Assembly: GCF_025699485.1 (NCBI RefSeq)
Contig: NZ_JANUXN010000002.1
Coordinates: 372,001 to 436,000, forward strand
DNA: 64,000 nucleotides
Direction of reading: 5' to 3'
Source: Thauera carbonicopians
Lineage (GTDB): Bacteria > Pseudomonadota > Gammaproteobacteria > Burkholderiales > Rhodocyclaceae
In this document: piece by piece, positions 27,369 through 37,166 of the stretch
How the letters are laid out: each line of letters starts with the position of its first letter
Position numbering within the stretch: position 1 is the stretch's first letter
Made by a program: the position numbers and the translations under genes
The notes under the pieces: generated by a model
Seen by the model: only the letters and a program-made list of their open reading frames with translations
Database searches by the model: none
What the model was told of the DNA's origin: nothing

Positions 27369-28354
27369 GTGCCGTCCGCCCTGTCGGGCTCCTCGTGATA
27401 CGCCAGTTCGTCCAGGCAGCGGAGCAGATGGCTGCGGCCGTTGCCGCGCGGCACGTTCGTGCCGGGCAGTGCCAGCGACCAGGGGCGGCCGCTGCGTTCG
27501 GCCTCCAGCAGCCAGGCGCTCAGGCGCGACAGGCGCCGCTCGGCGTCGAGCCCGGGCGGCAGGTCGGCCCAGGCCAGCGACAGCTCCTGCCCCTGCTGCC
27601 CGGCGAACTGCTTGGTCATCAGCGGGCCGCCGCGCGCGAGCACTTTCCAGGCGATGTGGCGCGGAGAGTCGGCCCGCTGGTGCGGGCGCAGGCCGGCGAA
27701 GTCGTCGTCGCCGGCCTTCGGCGACGGCGCGCCGCCACCCTGTTCCGCCGGGCTTTCGGGCAGGGGAGGCGCGTTCTTCTCCGGCGCCGGGTGGACGACG
27801 CAGCCGACGTCGGCGACGAAAACGCTCCAAGCCCGGATCAGCCCCAGCGGCCAGCGGGTTTCGATGACCGTGCGCCCGGCCTGCAGCCGGCCGCGGTGTT
27901 CGGCGGCGCAGGCGATCCCGATCGCGCGCGTCTGCAGCGGGCCGAGCTCGAAGGCGGTTTCCGCGCCGCGCAGTTTCAGCCGCAGGGCAGGACGGCGGGC
28001 TTTGCGCGGGTTGTCGATGATGAAATGGAGCGTGGCCGTTTCGCCGGCGAACACCGCTTCGCTGCGTCCGGGCCGGATGCGCAGTCCGGCGAGGTTGCGC
28101 CAGGCGTGCACGATGCTGGCCAGCGCCGCGCCGGCCAGGGCGAAGACCAGGCCGTAGCCGAGGCTCAGGCCGTAGTTGATCGACGCCACCAGCATCGCCA
28201 GCATGGCAATGGCAAAGCTCAGGCCGCCGGCGGTCGGCAGCACGTAGATGCGGCGGCTGCGCAGTTCGATCGGCGCCGTTTCGGGCCTGCCCGGCCGGCG
28301 CAGCAGCCAGCGGCGGAACAAAGCTGGTGGAGAGGGTGTGCCGGCTGCAGGCAT
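27365..28354 (-). CDS. DUF58 protein of the MoxR/TgpA operon
   Basis: A 329-residue protein with two membrane helices near residues 40-85 and a C-terminal DUF58 (VWA-like) domain, recognisable from DDFAGLRPHQRADSPRHIAWKVLAR-type sequence near residue 220. Such proteins are regularly encoded between moxR and a TgpA-type transglutaminase, where they may act as the MoxR AAA+ partner. The start at 28354 follows the moxR stop by 5 bp. Confidence 0.87.
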   Translation of the reverse strand: MPAAGTPSPPALFRRWLLRRPGRPETAPIELRSRRIYVLPTAGGLSFAIAMLAMLVASINYGLSLGYGLVFALAGAALASIVHAWRNLAGLRIRPGRSEAVFAGETATLHFIIDNPRKARRPALRLKLRGAETAFELGPLQTRAIGIACAAEHRGRLQAGRTVIETRWPLGLIRAWSVFVADVGCVVHPAPEKNAPPLPESPAEQGGGAPSPKAGDDDFAGLRPHQRADSPRHIAWKVLARGGPLMTKQFAGQQGQELSLAWADLPPGLDAERRLSRLSAWLLEAERSGRPWSLALPGTNVPRGNGRSHLLRCLDELAYHEEPDRADGT

Positions 28355-28359
28355 GTTGC

Positions 28360-29277
<918 letters not shown>

Positions 29278-29456
29278 CTCGGAGGCACTGTGAAATTGAC
29301 TGCGAAGCGGTGATAATAGGTGACAAAAGCACATCGACCGGCGGAGCCATTTCACGGTTCGCACCGAGTCGGGCCGAGCAGAAAAAACGGCTGACAAGCA
29401 GAGCCGCCTCCGATTGAGTGGCGGACACGACGTTCAATGCTGGAGAAGGGGAGAGT

Positions 29457-30383
29457 ATGACGACAACGGCGTTCATCACGCATCGCGACTGCTGGCTGCA
29501 CGACATGGGGGCGATGCACCCCGAATGCCCCGATCGACTCGGTGCGATCAACGACCGCCTGATCGCGTCGGGGCTGGACATGTACGTCTCCTTCTACGAT
29601 GCGCCCATCGCCACGCGTGAGCAGATCATCCGGGTCCATCCCGAGAATTATCTGGACGAACTGCTCGGCAGCGTTCCCGAGCACGGCATCCGCCACCTCG
29701 ACCCCGACACCGCGATGAGCCCCGGCACCATGAAGGCTGCATTGCGCTCGGCCGGCGCCGGGGTGATGGCGACCGACATGGTGATCGCCGGCGAGATCGA
29801 GAATGCCTTCTGTGCCGTGCGTCCGCCCGGCCACCATGCCGAACGCGCCAAGGCGATGGGTTTCTGCTTCATGAACAACGTCGCCATCGCCGCTCGCCAT
29901 GCGCTCGAGGCGCACGGCCTGGAGCGGGTTGCCATCGTGGACTTCGACGTGCATCACGGCAACGGCACCGAGGACATCTTCCGCGACGACCCGCGCGTGA
30001 TGATGGGCGGCATCTTCCAGCATCCCTTCTATCCCTACTCGGGCGCCGACAATCCGCCCGCCCACATGTGCAACGTACCGCTGCCGGCCGGCACCCGCGG
30101 CGATGTCTTCCGCGAGGCTTTCGGCGAGAAGGTCGTGCCCGCGCTGCGCGCCCACGAGCCGCAGATGATCTTCATCTCCGCCGGCTTCGACGCCCACTAC
30201 GAGGACGACATGGGCTCGATGGGACTGCTCGAGGCGGATTACATCTGGGCCACCGAGCAGATCAAGGACGTCGCCAAGGCCTGCGGCCACACGCGCATCG
30301 TGTCCCTGCTGGAAGGCGGCTATTCGCTGTCCTCGCTGGCGCGTTCGGTCGTCGCGCACGTCAAGGCGCTGGCCGATCTGTGA
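29457..30383 (+). CDS. Class II histone-deacetylase-like amidohydrolase
   Basis: Bacterial members of this zinc-dependent deacetylase superfamily act on acetylated proteins or acetylpolyamines. The 308-residue protein has the catalytic pair RPPGHHAE (about residue 122), the metal-ligand motif DFDVHHGNG, the second ligand region SAGFDAH, and the EGGYS loop near the C-terminus. ATG at 29457 is preceded by a good GGAGAAGGGGAG sequence; a GTG at 29418 is possible. It is divergent from moxR. Confidence 0.88.
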   Translation: MTTTAFITHRDCWLHDMGAMHPECPDRLGAINDRLIASGLDMYVSFYDAPIATREQIIRVHPENYLDELLGSVPEHGIRHLDPDTAMSPGTMKAALRSAGAGVMATDMVIAGEIENAFCAVRPPGHHAERAKAMGFCFMNNVAIAARHALEAHGLERVAIVDFDVHHGNGTEDIFRDDPRVMMGGIFQHPFYPYSGADNPPAHMCNVPLPAGTRGDVFREAFGEKVVPALRAHEPQMIFISAGFDAHYEDDMGSMGLLEADYIWATEQIKDVAKACGHTRIVSLLEGGYSLSSLARSVVAHVKALADL

Positions 30384-30443
30384 GCCGGTAATATCCGCAA
30401 ACATTCCCGTTCTCGGCGCGTGCCCGCAAAAATGCGTGCCGCG

Positions 30444-30472
30444 CTGGCCGTGGCGCGACGATCGGTTAGAAT
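30444..30472 (+). promoter_or_regulatory. Candidate dapA promoter
   Basis: A TAGAAT hexamer (30467-30472) lies 28 bp before the dapA start. A weak -35-like CTGGCC sits 17 bp upstream. It was chosen for spacing and position only. Confidence 0.35.
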
Positions 30473-30499
30473 CAACTTTTTAACGCTCTGGCCAACGCC

Positions 30500-31378
30500 A
30501 TGATTACCGGATCGCTTGTCGCAATCGTCACGCCCATGCTCGACGACGGAAGCCTCGATTATCCTCGTCTGCGCAACCTCATCGATTGGCACATCAACGA
30601 GGGCACCGACGGCATCGTCATCGTCGGCACCACCGGCGAGTCGCCCACCGTCGATGTCGAAGAACACTGCGAACTCATTCGCGTCACGGTCGAGCATGCC
30701 GCCGGCCGCATCCCCGTCGTCGCCGGCACCGGCGCCAATTCCACCGTCGAGGCGGTCGAACTGGCGCAGTTCGCCAAGCAGGCGGGCGCCGTGGCCCACC
30801 TGTCGGTCGTGCCGTACTACAACCGCCCGACCCAGGAAGGCCTCTACCGCCATTTCCGCACCATCGCCGAATCGGTCGATCTGCCGCTGATCCTCTACAA
30901 CGTGCCGGGCCGCACCGTCGCCGATCTCGCCAACGACACCACGCTGCGCCTGGCCGAAGTGCCGAACATCGTCGGCATCAAGGATGCCACCGGCAACCTC
31001 GGCGGCGCCTGCGACCTGGTCGAGCGCGCCCCCGAAGGCTTCGCCCTGTACAGCGGCGACGACATGTCCTCGGCCGCCTTCCTGATGCTCGGCGGCCACG
31101 GCGTCATTTCGGTGACGGCCAACGTCGCGCCGCGGGCGATGCACGAACTGTGCGCCGCCGCTGCCGCGGGCGATCTGCGCAAGCTGCGCGAAACCAATGC
31201 CGCGCTGACGGGTCTGCACCGCGACCTGTTCTGCGAAGCCAATCCGATTCCGGTCAAGTGGGCGGTCGCCCGCATGGGGCTGATCGGTGACGGCATCCGC
31301 CTGCCGCTGACGCAACTGACCGAGCCCTGCCACGAGCGCGTGCTGAAGGCGATGCGCAAGGCCGGCATCCAGGTCTGA
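30500..31378 (+). CDS. dapA: 4-hydroxy-tetrahydrodipicolinate synthase
   Basis: DapA condenses pyruvate and aspartate semialdehyde in lysine and diaminopimelate synthesis. The 292-residue TIM barrel shows the family's GTTGESPT motif near residue 43, the tyrosine in LYNVPGRT near residue 133 and the Schiff-base lysine in GIKDATGN near residue 161. Its pairing with bamC (dapX/nlpB) 27 bp downstream is the conserved proteobacterial arrangement, which separates it from the DapA-like catabolic gene at 56596. Confidence 0.96.
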   Translation: MITGSLVAIVTPMLDDGSLDYPRLRNLIDWHINEGTDGIVIVGTTGESPTVDVEEHCELIRVTVEHAAGRIPVVAGTGANSTVEAVELAQFAKQAGAVAHLSVVPYYNRPTQEGLYRHFRTIAESVDLPLILYNVPGRTVADLANDTTLRLAEVPNIVGIKDATGNLGGACDLVERAPEGFALYSGDDMSSAAFLMLGGHGVISVTANVAPRAMHELCAAAAAGDLRKLRETNAALTGLHRDLFCEANPIPVKWAVARMGLIGDGIRLPLTQLTEPCHERVLKAMRKAGIQV

Positions 31379-31405
31379 TCCGAATTTCTCTTCCGCAGGA
31401 ACTCC

Positions 31406-32545
31406 ATGAATCGCTCCATGCGCACCCCCGTTTCCCTGATCGCGCTGTCCGTGGCGCTTGCCGGTTGCTCGACCTCCCTGCTCGAATCCAAACGCATCGA
31501 CTACAAGGGTGCGAAGCGAATGGAGCGCCCGCTCGAGATCCCGCCGGATCTCACCGCGCCCACGCGCGACGACCGCTTCGCCGTACCCGACGTCACGCCG
31601 CGCGGCGTGGCGACCTATTCCGCCTACAGCGCGGACCGTGCCGACCAGCCGGCTGCGTCCACCGGCCCGGAAGTGCTCGCCGCGCCGGAGACGATGCGCA
31701 TCGAGCGCGCCGGCAGCCAGCGCTGGCTGGTCGTTGCCGGCACGCCGGACGAACTGTGGCCGCAGATCAAGGATTTCTGGCTCGAACTCGGTTTCGTCCT
31801 GAACATCGACAGCCCGGACATCGGCGTCATGGAAACCGACTGGGCCGAAGACCGCGCCAAGATCCCGCAGGATTTCCTGCGCTCGGCGATCGGCAAGGTG
31901 CTGGACGGCCTTTTCTCCACGCCCGAGCGCGACAAGTTCCGCACTCGCCTGGAGCAGGGCAAGGATGACGGTACGGTCGAGATCTACGTCAGCCACCGCG
32001 GCATGATGGAAATCTATCCGAACGAAGCCAAGGACTCGACGATCTGGCAGCCGCGCCCGGCCGACCCCGAGCTGGAAGCCGAAATGCTGCGCCGCCTGAT
32101 GGTGCACCTCGGCGCCGAAGAAGTGCGTGCCGAAGCCGCGCTGACCAGCGCACCGACCGAGGAGCGTGCGCGCATCGCCTCCGGCAGCGACGGCCAGGCC
32201 AGCCTGATCATGGAAGAGTCCTTCGACCGCGCCTGGCGCCGCGTCGGCCTGGCGCTGGACCGCATCGGCTTCACCGTTGAAGACCGCGACCGCGCCCAGG
32301 GCCTGTACTTCGTGCGTTATGTCGACCCCGATGCCGACAACAAGACCGAGGACAAGGGCTTCCTGTCCAAGCTGGCCTTCTGGCGCAGCGACGACAAGCC
32401 GGCGCAGGGCGGCAGCGAATACCGCCTGCACGTGCAGGGGCAGGGCAGCGATTCGCAGGTCAGGGTGCTGACCCGCGAGGGCGGCGCCGACGCCTCCGAC
32501 ACCGCCAAGCGGATCCTCGGCCTGCTGCACAACGAACTGCGTTGA
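31406..32545 (+). CDS. bamC: Outer membrane assembly lipoprotein BamC
   Basis: BamC is a lipoprotein of the BAM complex that inserts outer-membrane beta-barrels. The 379-residue product has a lipobox (ALAGC, Cys21), the conserved unstructured segment LEIPPDLTAPTRDDRF near residue 45 that contacts BamD, and two helix-grip domains behind it. It follows dapA, probably in one transcript. A GC hairpin (32552-32584) follows the stop. Confidence 0.92.
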   Translation: MNRSMRTPVSLIALSVALAGCSTSLLESKRIDYKGAKRMERPLEIPPDLTAPTRDDRFAVPDVTPRGVATYSAYSADRADQPAASTGPEVLAAPETMRIERAGSQRWLVVAGTPDELWPQIKDFWLELGFVLNIDSPDIGVMETDWAEDRAKIPQDFLRSAIGKVLDGLFSTPERDKFRTRLEQGKDDGTVEIYVSHRGMMEIYPNEAKDSTIWQPRPADPELEAEMLRRLMVHLGAEEVRAEAALTSAPTEERARIASGSDGQASLIMEESFDRAWRRVGLALDRIGFTVEDRDRAQGLYFVRYVDPDADNKTEDKGFLSKLAFWRSDDKPAQGGSEYRLHVQGQGSDSQVRVLTREGGADASDTAKRILGLLHNELR

Positions 32546-32551
32546 TCGGTC

Positions 32552-32584
32552 GTGCGTATCGCGGCAGCCTGCCGCGGTACGCAC
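32552..32584 (+). terminator. Hairpin after bamC
   Basis: GTGCGTATCGCGGC at 32552-32565 pairs with GCCGCGGTACGCAC at 32571-32584, with one G-U pair and a 5-base loop. It lies 6 bp after the bamC stop. No T-run follows, so termination efficiency is uncertain. Confidence 0.55.
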
Positions 32585-32589
32585 CAGGC

Positions 32590-32842
32590 ATAAAAAATTC
32601 GATCAGATTCCGATGGCGGTACAGTTTTCGGTCGTATGTACGCAAAGATCGCCGGTTCGATCGAGGCGGAATGACCGCATGGGAGCTGTTTTCCTACAGC
32701 CTTGACCAACGCGTTGGCACCGTAACCCTTGTCGGCAATCAGCGCCTTGAAGGGGATATGCGCGATCAGATCGTGAACTGACTCGATATCGGCCACCTGG
32801 CGGGCAGCCGATATCATTCGCAGCGGATTGCCTCTTGCTCGT
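32590..32842 (-). pseudogene. Remnant of an IS5-family DDE transposase
   Basis: Only an internal part of a transposase is left. On the minus strand one frame reads RGNPLRMISAARQVADI then ALIADKGYGANALVKAV, and the adjacent frame continues HAVIPPRSNRR then TYDRKLYRHRNLIEFF. These are the D and E regions of IS5-family transposases. A frameshift of about 2 bases near 32695 separates them. The N-terminal part is missing and the sequence breaks off before the normal C-terminus next to the bamC hairpin. No terminal inverted repeats were found. Confidence 0.75.
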
Positions 32843-33052
32843 AGTTTCGGCAACGCGGTTGCACAGCACGTCACCCAGCCCGGGCCGCTCGGTCTTGCAC
32901 TGCTGGCGCAGTTCTTTGGGCCGTTCCGGGTTGGCCGCCAGTTCTGCTACTGTTGGGGTGCTGGCTGCGGAATCCGTGGCCTTCCGTGGTGTCTCGGACT
33001 GGCCGCAGGTAGTCAATGCGGCCATCAGCAAGAACGGGACGATCTTCTTCAT
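32843..33052 (-). pseudogene. Truncated entry-exclusion lipoprotein gene (EexN/TrbK type)
   Basis: The minus-strand frame starting at 33052 encodes a lipoprotein signal (LTTCGQ), then the segments TVAELAANPERPKELRQQC and GLGDVLCNRVAE. These are the hallmark of EexN-family entry-exclusion lipoproteins encoded in the trb clusters of Tn4371-like integrative conjugative elements. GGAGG lies 10 bp before the ATG. After about 70 residues the frame runs into the IS5-like remnant, so the C-terminus is lost. This is the only conjugation-related sequence seen in the window. Confidence 0.65.
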
Positions 33053-33377
33053 GGCGTCAGCTCCTCCGGGTGACCGGGATTGCGGCCCCGTATGGGCCTG
33101 GGGGTTTCCGGCAACTCGATGGCCTGTACGCGCTCAATGAACCCGCGCCAGCTAGTCGAACGGATCTCCGTCGAGCTGCAGCAGATAGGTCGTGAGCGGC
33201 GGCACGCGCGGAGCCAGCGGTCGGGCTACGACACCGAACTCACGGCTGGCCGCAATGTGCGCACCGCCTGCCAATCCCAAGCGCGAAGCCGGCTGATGCC
33301 CGCGCCATCATCAGGTCGCAGGGACAGCGCCTCGTCGAGGCGGAATGTTCCATTGGGCGTGAGCTGACACGATGGGG
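33053..33377. other. Unassigned remnant DNA left of the MerR islet
   Basis: About 325 bp with no convincing intact gene. On the minus strand, short protein-like stretches such as RPLAPRVPPLTTYLLQLDG and IERVQAIELPETPRP lie in shifted frames with stops between them. They look like decayed coding sequence upstream of the eexN remnant. The family was not recognised. Confidence 0.4.
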
Positions 33378-33408
33378 TTGACCTTGAAGTCAACTTAATA
33401 CTTATGCT
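33378..33408 (+). promoter_or_regulatory. MerR-type promoter 1 (for the acetoacetate-decarboxylase-like operon)
   Basis: TTGACC (-35), a 19-bp spacer and TATGCT (-10). The overlong 19-bp spacer is the hallmark of promoters activated by MerR-family proteins. The spacer begins TTGAAGTCAACTTAA directly after the -35 box, one good and one imperfect half of the dyad seen in the two sister sites. It lies 35 bp before the proposed GTG start. Confidence 0.7.
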
Positions 33409-33443
33409 TTGCGGTGATGTCATTTCATCTCCGAGGCAACACC

Positions 33444-34424
33444 GTGAAAACCACTTCCCTGGCCGCCCTCTTTGGTGCATGCCTGCCGGCTGCGGCTACA
33501 TTCGCGCAAGCGGCCGAAACCACCGTAATCAAGATCGGTGACCACGATGTACCCGTGGTGAAAGGCGGCCTGTACGACCGCTTCCGCTCCAACCCGCCGC
33601 TTTCCGTCATCGCCGCCGAGTCGCCGGGCACCGACCTGAGCTGGTTCAAGGGGATCACCAAGGAAAAGGTCGATATTGGCTTCGAAAGCCATTCGCCGAA
33701 CTTCTATTACAAGAACAGCCGGGTGACGGCCATCTTCACCGCCGACCTGGCGCGGCTGCGGGAACTGATGCCGCCCGAGGTGCTGGAGCAGGTGCAGCCG
33801 CTGCAAGTGTGGCCGGGCAGGGGCGTTGTCGCGCTGACCGCCTACGCTTACCACTACTGCGACAACGACAGCTACAACGAGATCGGCCTGTCCGTCGTCA
33901 CCAACAAACCAGGTTCGTCGAACTGGGGGCCGTTCTCCTTGATGGGCCAGTCATTTTCCGATGACTTCTGGGGCTACGTGCTGAAGCTGCCTGTCGATAC
34001 CGAATTGGCCAAGGTGCGCGGCGTGGTCGGCTACAACCTGCCCAAGTGGCTGACGCGCATCGACTACCGCGAGGGCGAGAACAACGTCGTCGTCGAAATC
34101 TTCGACAGCGAAACCCAGAAGCTGGACGTGACGCTGGAGACGCAAAAGCTCGACGTTTCTTCCAGCAAGGAAAGCCTGGTGACGAACAGCTTCACGAACA
34201 TCGACCAGCAAGGGCAACTGACCACCGGCTACACCACCTCCCGCCAGTTGCGCCACGCCAGCACGTCCAGCGTGGACGCGGTGAAGCTGACGCTGACGGA
34301 CGGCAGCCTCTCGCGCTTCATCGAGTCGCTGAAGCTGGGAAAGATGTTCAAGTACGAGTATGCCCCCGACTTCCAGGCGGCGCTGTACGCACCCAAGCCG
34401 CTCGAGTCCGACGCCAAGCATTGA
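33444..34424 (+). CDS. Secreted acetoacetate-decarboxylase-family protein
   Basis: The 326-residue product (GTG start at 33444, GAGG 7 bp upstream) begins with a clear signal peptide ending ATFAQAAE, so it is probably periplasmic. The rest resembles the acetoacetate decarboxylase (ADC) superfamily, for example LRELMPPEVLEQVQPLQVWP and the GLSVVTNKP segment. The catalytic role is unknown, as many ADC-like proteins are not decarboxylases. An in-frame ATG at 33417 would add nine residues before the signal peptide. It heads a three-gene operon under MerR-type promoter 1. Confidence 0.65.
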   Translation: MKTTSLAALFGACLPAAATFAQAAETTVIKIGDHDVPVVKGGLYDRFRSNPPLSVIAAESPGTDLSWFKGITKEKVDIGFESHSPNFYYKNSRVTAIFTADLARLRELMPPEVLEQVQPLQVWPGRGVVALTAYAYHYCDNDSYNEIGLSVVTNKPGSSNWGPFSLMGQSFSDDFWGYVLKLPVDTELAKVRGVVGYNLPKWLTRIDYREGENNVVVEIFDSETQKLDVTLETQKLDVSSSKESLVTNSFTNIDQQGQLTTGYTTSRQLRHASTSSVDAVKLTLTDGSLSRFIESLKLGKMFKYEYAPDFQAALYAPKPLESDAKH

Positions 34425-34455
34425 CAGCAGCCGTCCGGAAACCGGGAGAGACCGC

Positions 34456-35937
34456 ATGACTGAAGACAGCACCCGCATGGCCGACCTGCTGAGCCGGCAG
34501 CGCAACGCATTCCTCCACGACGGCCCGCCGGGCCTGCCGCTGCGCAAGGCCCGGCTCGCCCGGCTGCGCGCCGCCGTGCTCGCGCACCGCGAAGTGCTCA
34601 AGGATGCGGTCAGCGCCGATTTCGGCAACCGCTCGCGCCACGAGACCGACATCATGGAACTGGCCTGCGTCATCCAGGCCATCGACTACCTCTCCAGCCA
34701 CTTGCGCCGCTTCATGAAGCGCGAGCGCCGCCACGTGCATTTCTTCTACCGCTCCGCACGCGCCTACGTCGAATACCAGCCGCTGGGCGTCGTGGGCGTG
34801 ATGTCGCCGTGGAACTACCCCATCTCCCTCACGCTGGTGCCGCTCGCCACCGCGCTGGCTGCGGGCAACCGTGCGATGCTCAAGCCTTCGGAACTGACCC
34901 CGCGCACCAGCGAGGCGCTGCGGCATGTGCTGGCCGAGGCTTTCGCGGAGGATGAGGTGGCCGTGGTGCTGGGCGGCCCCGAGGTCGGTGCCGCGTTCAG
35001 CGCACTGCCATTCGACCACCTGCTGTTCACCGGCAGCACGCAGGTCGGCCGCAAGGTGATGCGCGCCGCCAGCGACAACCTGGTGCCCGTGACCCTGGAG
35101 CTGGGCGGCAAGAGCCCCGCCATCGTGGCGCGCGGCCACGCCAACGACCGCAGCGTGCAGAGCCTGGTGTACGGCAAGCTGTCCAACGCCGGCCAGACCT
35201 GCGTGGCGCCGGACTACGCCTTGGTGCACGAGGACGACCTGGAGGCATTCATCGCCCAATACGTCGCCACGGTACATCGCTTCTACCCGGACGGCCCGGC
35301 CAGCCGCGACTACACGAGCATCGTCAGCGATCGCCACTACGACCGGCTGCGCGGGCTCGTCGATGACGCGCGCCGCAATGGCGCCCGTGTGATCGAGGTG
35401 GGAGAGGTGGAAGAGCGTCCCGCCCACATGCCTGGGCGCGAGCGCACCTTGGTGCCGACGCTCGTCGTCAACGCGGGCGATGAAACGCTCCTCATGCAGG
35501 AGGAAATCTTCGGCCCCATCCTGCCTGTGCGCACCTACGGCAGCATCGACGAGGCCATCGCCTATGTGAACGCGCGGCCCCGCCCGCTCGCGCTCTACTA
35601 CTTCGGTGCCGAGGGCGGCGACTGTGCCTGGCTGCTGGCGCGCACCACCTCCGGCAACGTGGGCATCAACAACACCTTGATGCACGTGGCGCAGGACGAT
35701 CTGTCCTTTGGCGGCGTCGGCCCGAGCGGCATGGGGGCCTACCACGGCATCGAGGGCTTCCGTGCGATGAGCCATGCCAAGGGCGTCTTCGTGCAGGGCC
35801 GCTGGAACTTCCCCGGCCTGCTGCATGCGCCCTTCGGCAAGCTCGCCGACATGGCCATCTCGCTCATGCTGGGAAAACCAAGGAATCATCGCCAGGGAGA
35901 TCAGAGATCCATCTCCCAGACAGGAGAGATGCAATGA
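34456..35937 (+). CDS. Aldehyde dehydrogenase, coniferyl aldehyde dehydrogenase-like
   Basis: A 493-residue NAD(P)-dependent aldehyde dehydrogenase with the N-terminal helical region of the class 3/coniferyl-aldehyde group. Visible are SPWNYPISL (cofactor loop), FTGSTQVGR, the catalytic glutamate in LELGGKSP and the catalytic cysteine in NAGQTCVAPDY near residue 250. ATG at 34456 follows GGGAGAG. It lies 31 bp after the ADC-like gene and overlaps the next gene by 4 bp. The substrate is unknown. Confidence 0.88.
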   Translation: MTEDSTRMADLLSRQRNAFLHDGPPGLPLRKARLARLRAAVLAHREVLKDAVSADFGNRSRHETDIMELACVIQAIDYLSSHLRRFMKRERRHVHFFYRSARAYVEYQPLGVVGVMSPWNYPISLTLVPLATALAAGNRAMLKPSELTPRTSEALRHVLAEAFAEDEVAVVLGGPEVGAAFSALPFDHLLFTGSTQVGRKVMRAASDNLVPVTLELGGKSPAIVARGHANDRSVQSLVYGKLSNAGQTCVAPDYALVHEDDLEAFIAQYVATVHRFYPDGPASRDYTSIVSDRHYDRLRGLVDDARRNGARVIEVGEVEERPAHMPGRERTLVPTLVVNAGDETLLMQEEIFGPILPVRTYGSIDEAIAYVNARPRPLALYYFGAEGGDCAWLLARTTSGNVGINNTLMHVAQDDLSFGGVGPSGMGAYHGIEGFRAMSHAKGVFVQGRWNFPGLLHAPFGKLADMAISLMLGKPRNHRQGDQRSISQTGEMQ

Positions 35938-37025
35938 GCAAGCAAAGCGGTAGTCCCGGGCGCATGCGCTGGATGATCTATGGCGCGAATGGCTATACCG
36001 GGGAACTGATCGCCCGCGAAGCGGCGCGGCGCGGGCTCAAGCCAGTACTAGCGGGCCGCAGGCGCGAAAGCGTCGAGGCGCTGGCGCGCACGCTGGGGCT
36101 GGAGGCGCGTGCTTTCGGCCTCGATGACGTGTTGGCGCTGACCGGGCAGATCCAGGGCGAGGATCAGGCGCTGGGGCTGGTGCTGAACTGCGCCGGCCCG
36201 TTCTCGGCCACCGCCGCGCCGATGATGGAAGCCTGCCTGCGCGCCCGCGCGCATTACCTGGACATCACCGGCGAGATTGCCGTGTTCGAGCACGCGCAGT
36301 CGCTCCATGTCCGCGCGCGGGACGCCGGCGTGGTGCTGTGTCCTGGCGTGGGCTTCGACGTCATCCCCACCGACTGCGTGGCCGCCGCGCTGAAAGAGGC
36401 GCTGCCGGATGCGACTCATCTCACGCTGGGCTTCGACTCGCGCTCGGGCTTCTCGCCCGGCACCGCCAAGACCTCGGTAGAGGGGCTGGCCCAGGGCGGC
36501 AAGGTGCGCCGCGACGGGAAGATCGTCACCGTGCCGCTGGCCTACGAGGTGCGCCGCATCGACTTCGGTGACGGCGAGAAGGAGGCGATGACGATCCCTT
36601 GGGGCGACGTATCCACCGCCTACCACACCACCGGTATTCCGAACATTCAGGCATTCATTCCAGGCTCGCCCCGCATGATCGCCAGCGCCAGGCGCGCCAA
36701 CCATGTCCGGCCGCTACTGGGGCTGCCGTGGGTGCAGAAGCTGATCAAGGCGCGCATCGCCAGGACGGTGAAGGGCCCCAGCGAGGAAAAGTGTGCGCAG
36801 ATGCCCACCTTCGTCTGGGGGGAGGCCACCAATGCGCACGGAGAGAAAAAGACCGCGCGCATCCGCACCGCCAACGGCTACAGTCTGACCATCACCGGCT
36901 CGCTGGCCGTGGTCGAATACCTGATGAAAGCCCAACCTGCTGGTGGCGCCTACACGCCGGCCAGGCTGGTGGGCGCCGATCTGGTGACGCGCCTGCCCGG
37001 ATCAGGGCCTCTACAGATCGTCTAG
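35934..37025 (+). CDS. Saccharopine dehydrogenase-like NAD(P)-binding oxidoreductase
   Basis: The 363-residue protein begins with a Rossmann fold, IYGANGYTGELIAREAARRG near residue 15, and continues with segments of the saccharopine dehydrogenase NADP-binding/trans-acting enoyl reductase family (LNCAGPFSATAAPMMEACL, HYLDITGE). ATG at 35934 is preceded by AGGAGAG and overlaps the aldehyde dehydrogenase stop. The reaction is unknown. Confidence 0.82.
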   Translation: MSKQSGSPGRMRWMIYGANGYTGELIAREAARRGLKPVLAGRRRESVEALARTLGLEARAFGLDDVLALTGQIQGEDQALGLVLNCAGPFSATAAPMMEACLRARAHYLDITGEIAVFEHAQSLHVRARDAGVVLCPGVGFDVIPTDCVAAALKEALPDATHLTLGFDSRSGFSPGTAKTSVEGLAQGGKVRRDGKIVTVPLAYEVRRIDFGDGEKEAMTIPWGDVSTAYHTTGIPNIQAFIPGSPRMIASARRANHVRPLLGLPWVQKLIKARIARTVKGPSEEKCAQMPTFVWGEATNAHGEKKTARIRTANGYSLTITGSLAVVEYLMKAQPAGGAYTPARLVGADLVTRLPGSGPLQIV

Positions 37026-37166
37026 GTGGATGGTCGAATCGACCTGAAGTGACCATCAGGAAAGCGCCGGGAGAACTTCTGTCAAGTGTTTACAAAGTGG
37101 CTCCCCTCTCCCCGGCCCTCTCCTGCCAGGGGAGAAGGAGAACAGCCGGACACTTTGCGATAGCAC
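37026..37166. other. Convergent intergenic region with CT-rich palindrome
   Basis: A 141-bp gap between convergent genes. It holds CTCCCCT at about 37100 and AGGGGAG at about 37129, a palindromic CT-rich motif that could form a hairpin serving both genes. Nothing else was seen. Confidence 0.4.

Noticed and set aside
30320-32584. A 754-residue minus-strand open frame antisense to dapA and bamC
   Set aside because: It mirrors two well-supported genes, and its composition (Ala/Gly/Arg/Gln/Asp with irregular hydrophobicity) is that of antisense GC-rich DNA.
33080-33367. A 95-residue plus-strand open frame left of the MerR islet
   Set aside because: It has no recognisable domain, no good ribosome-binding site and overlaps decayed minus-strand coding remnants.
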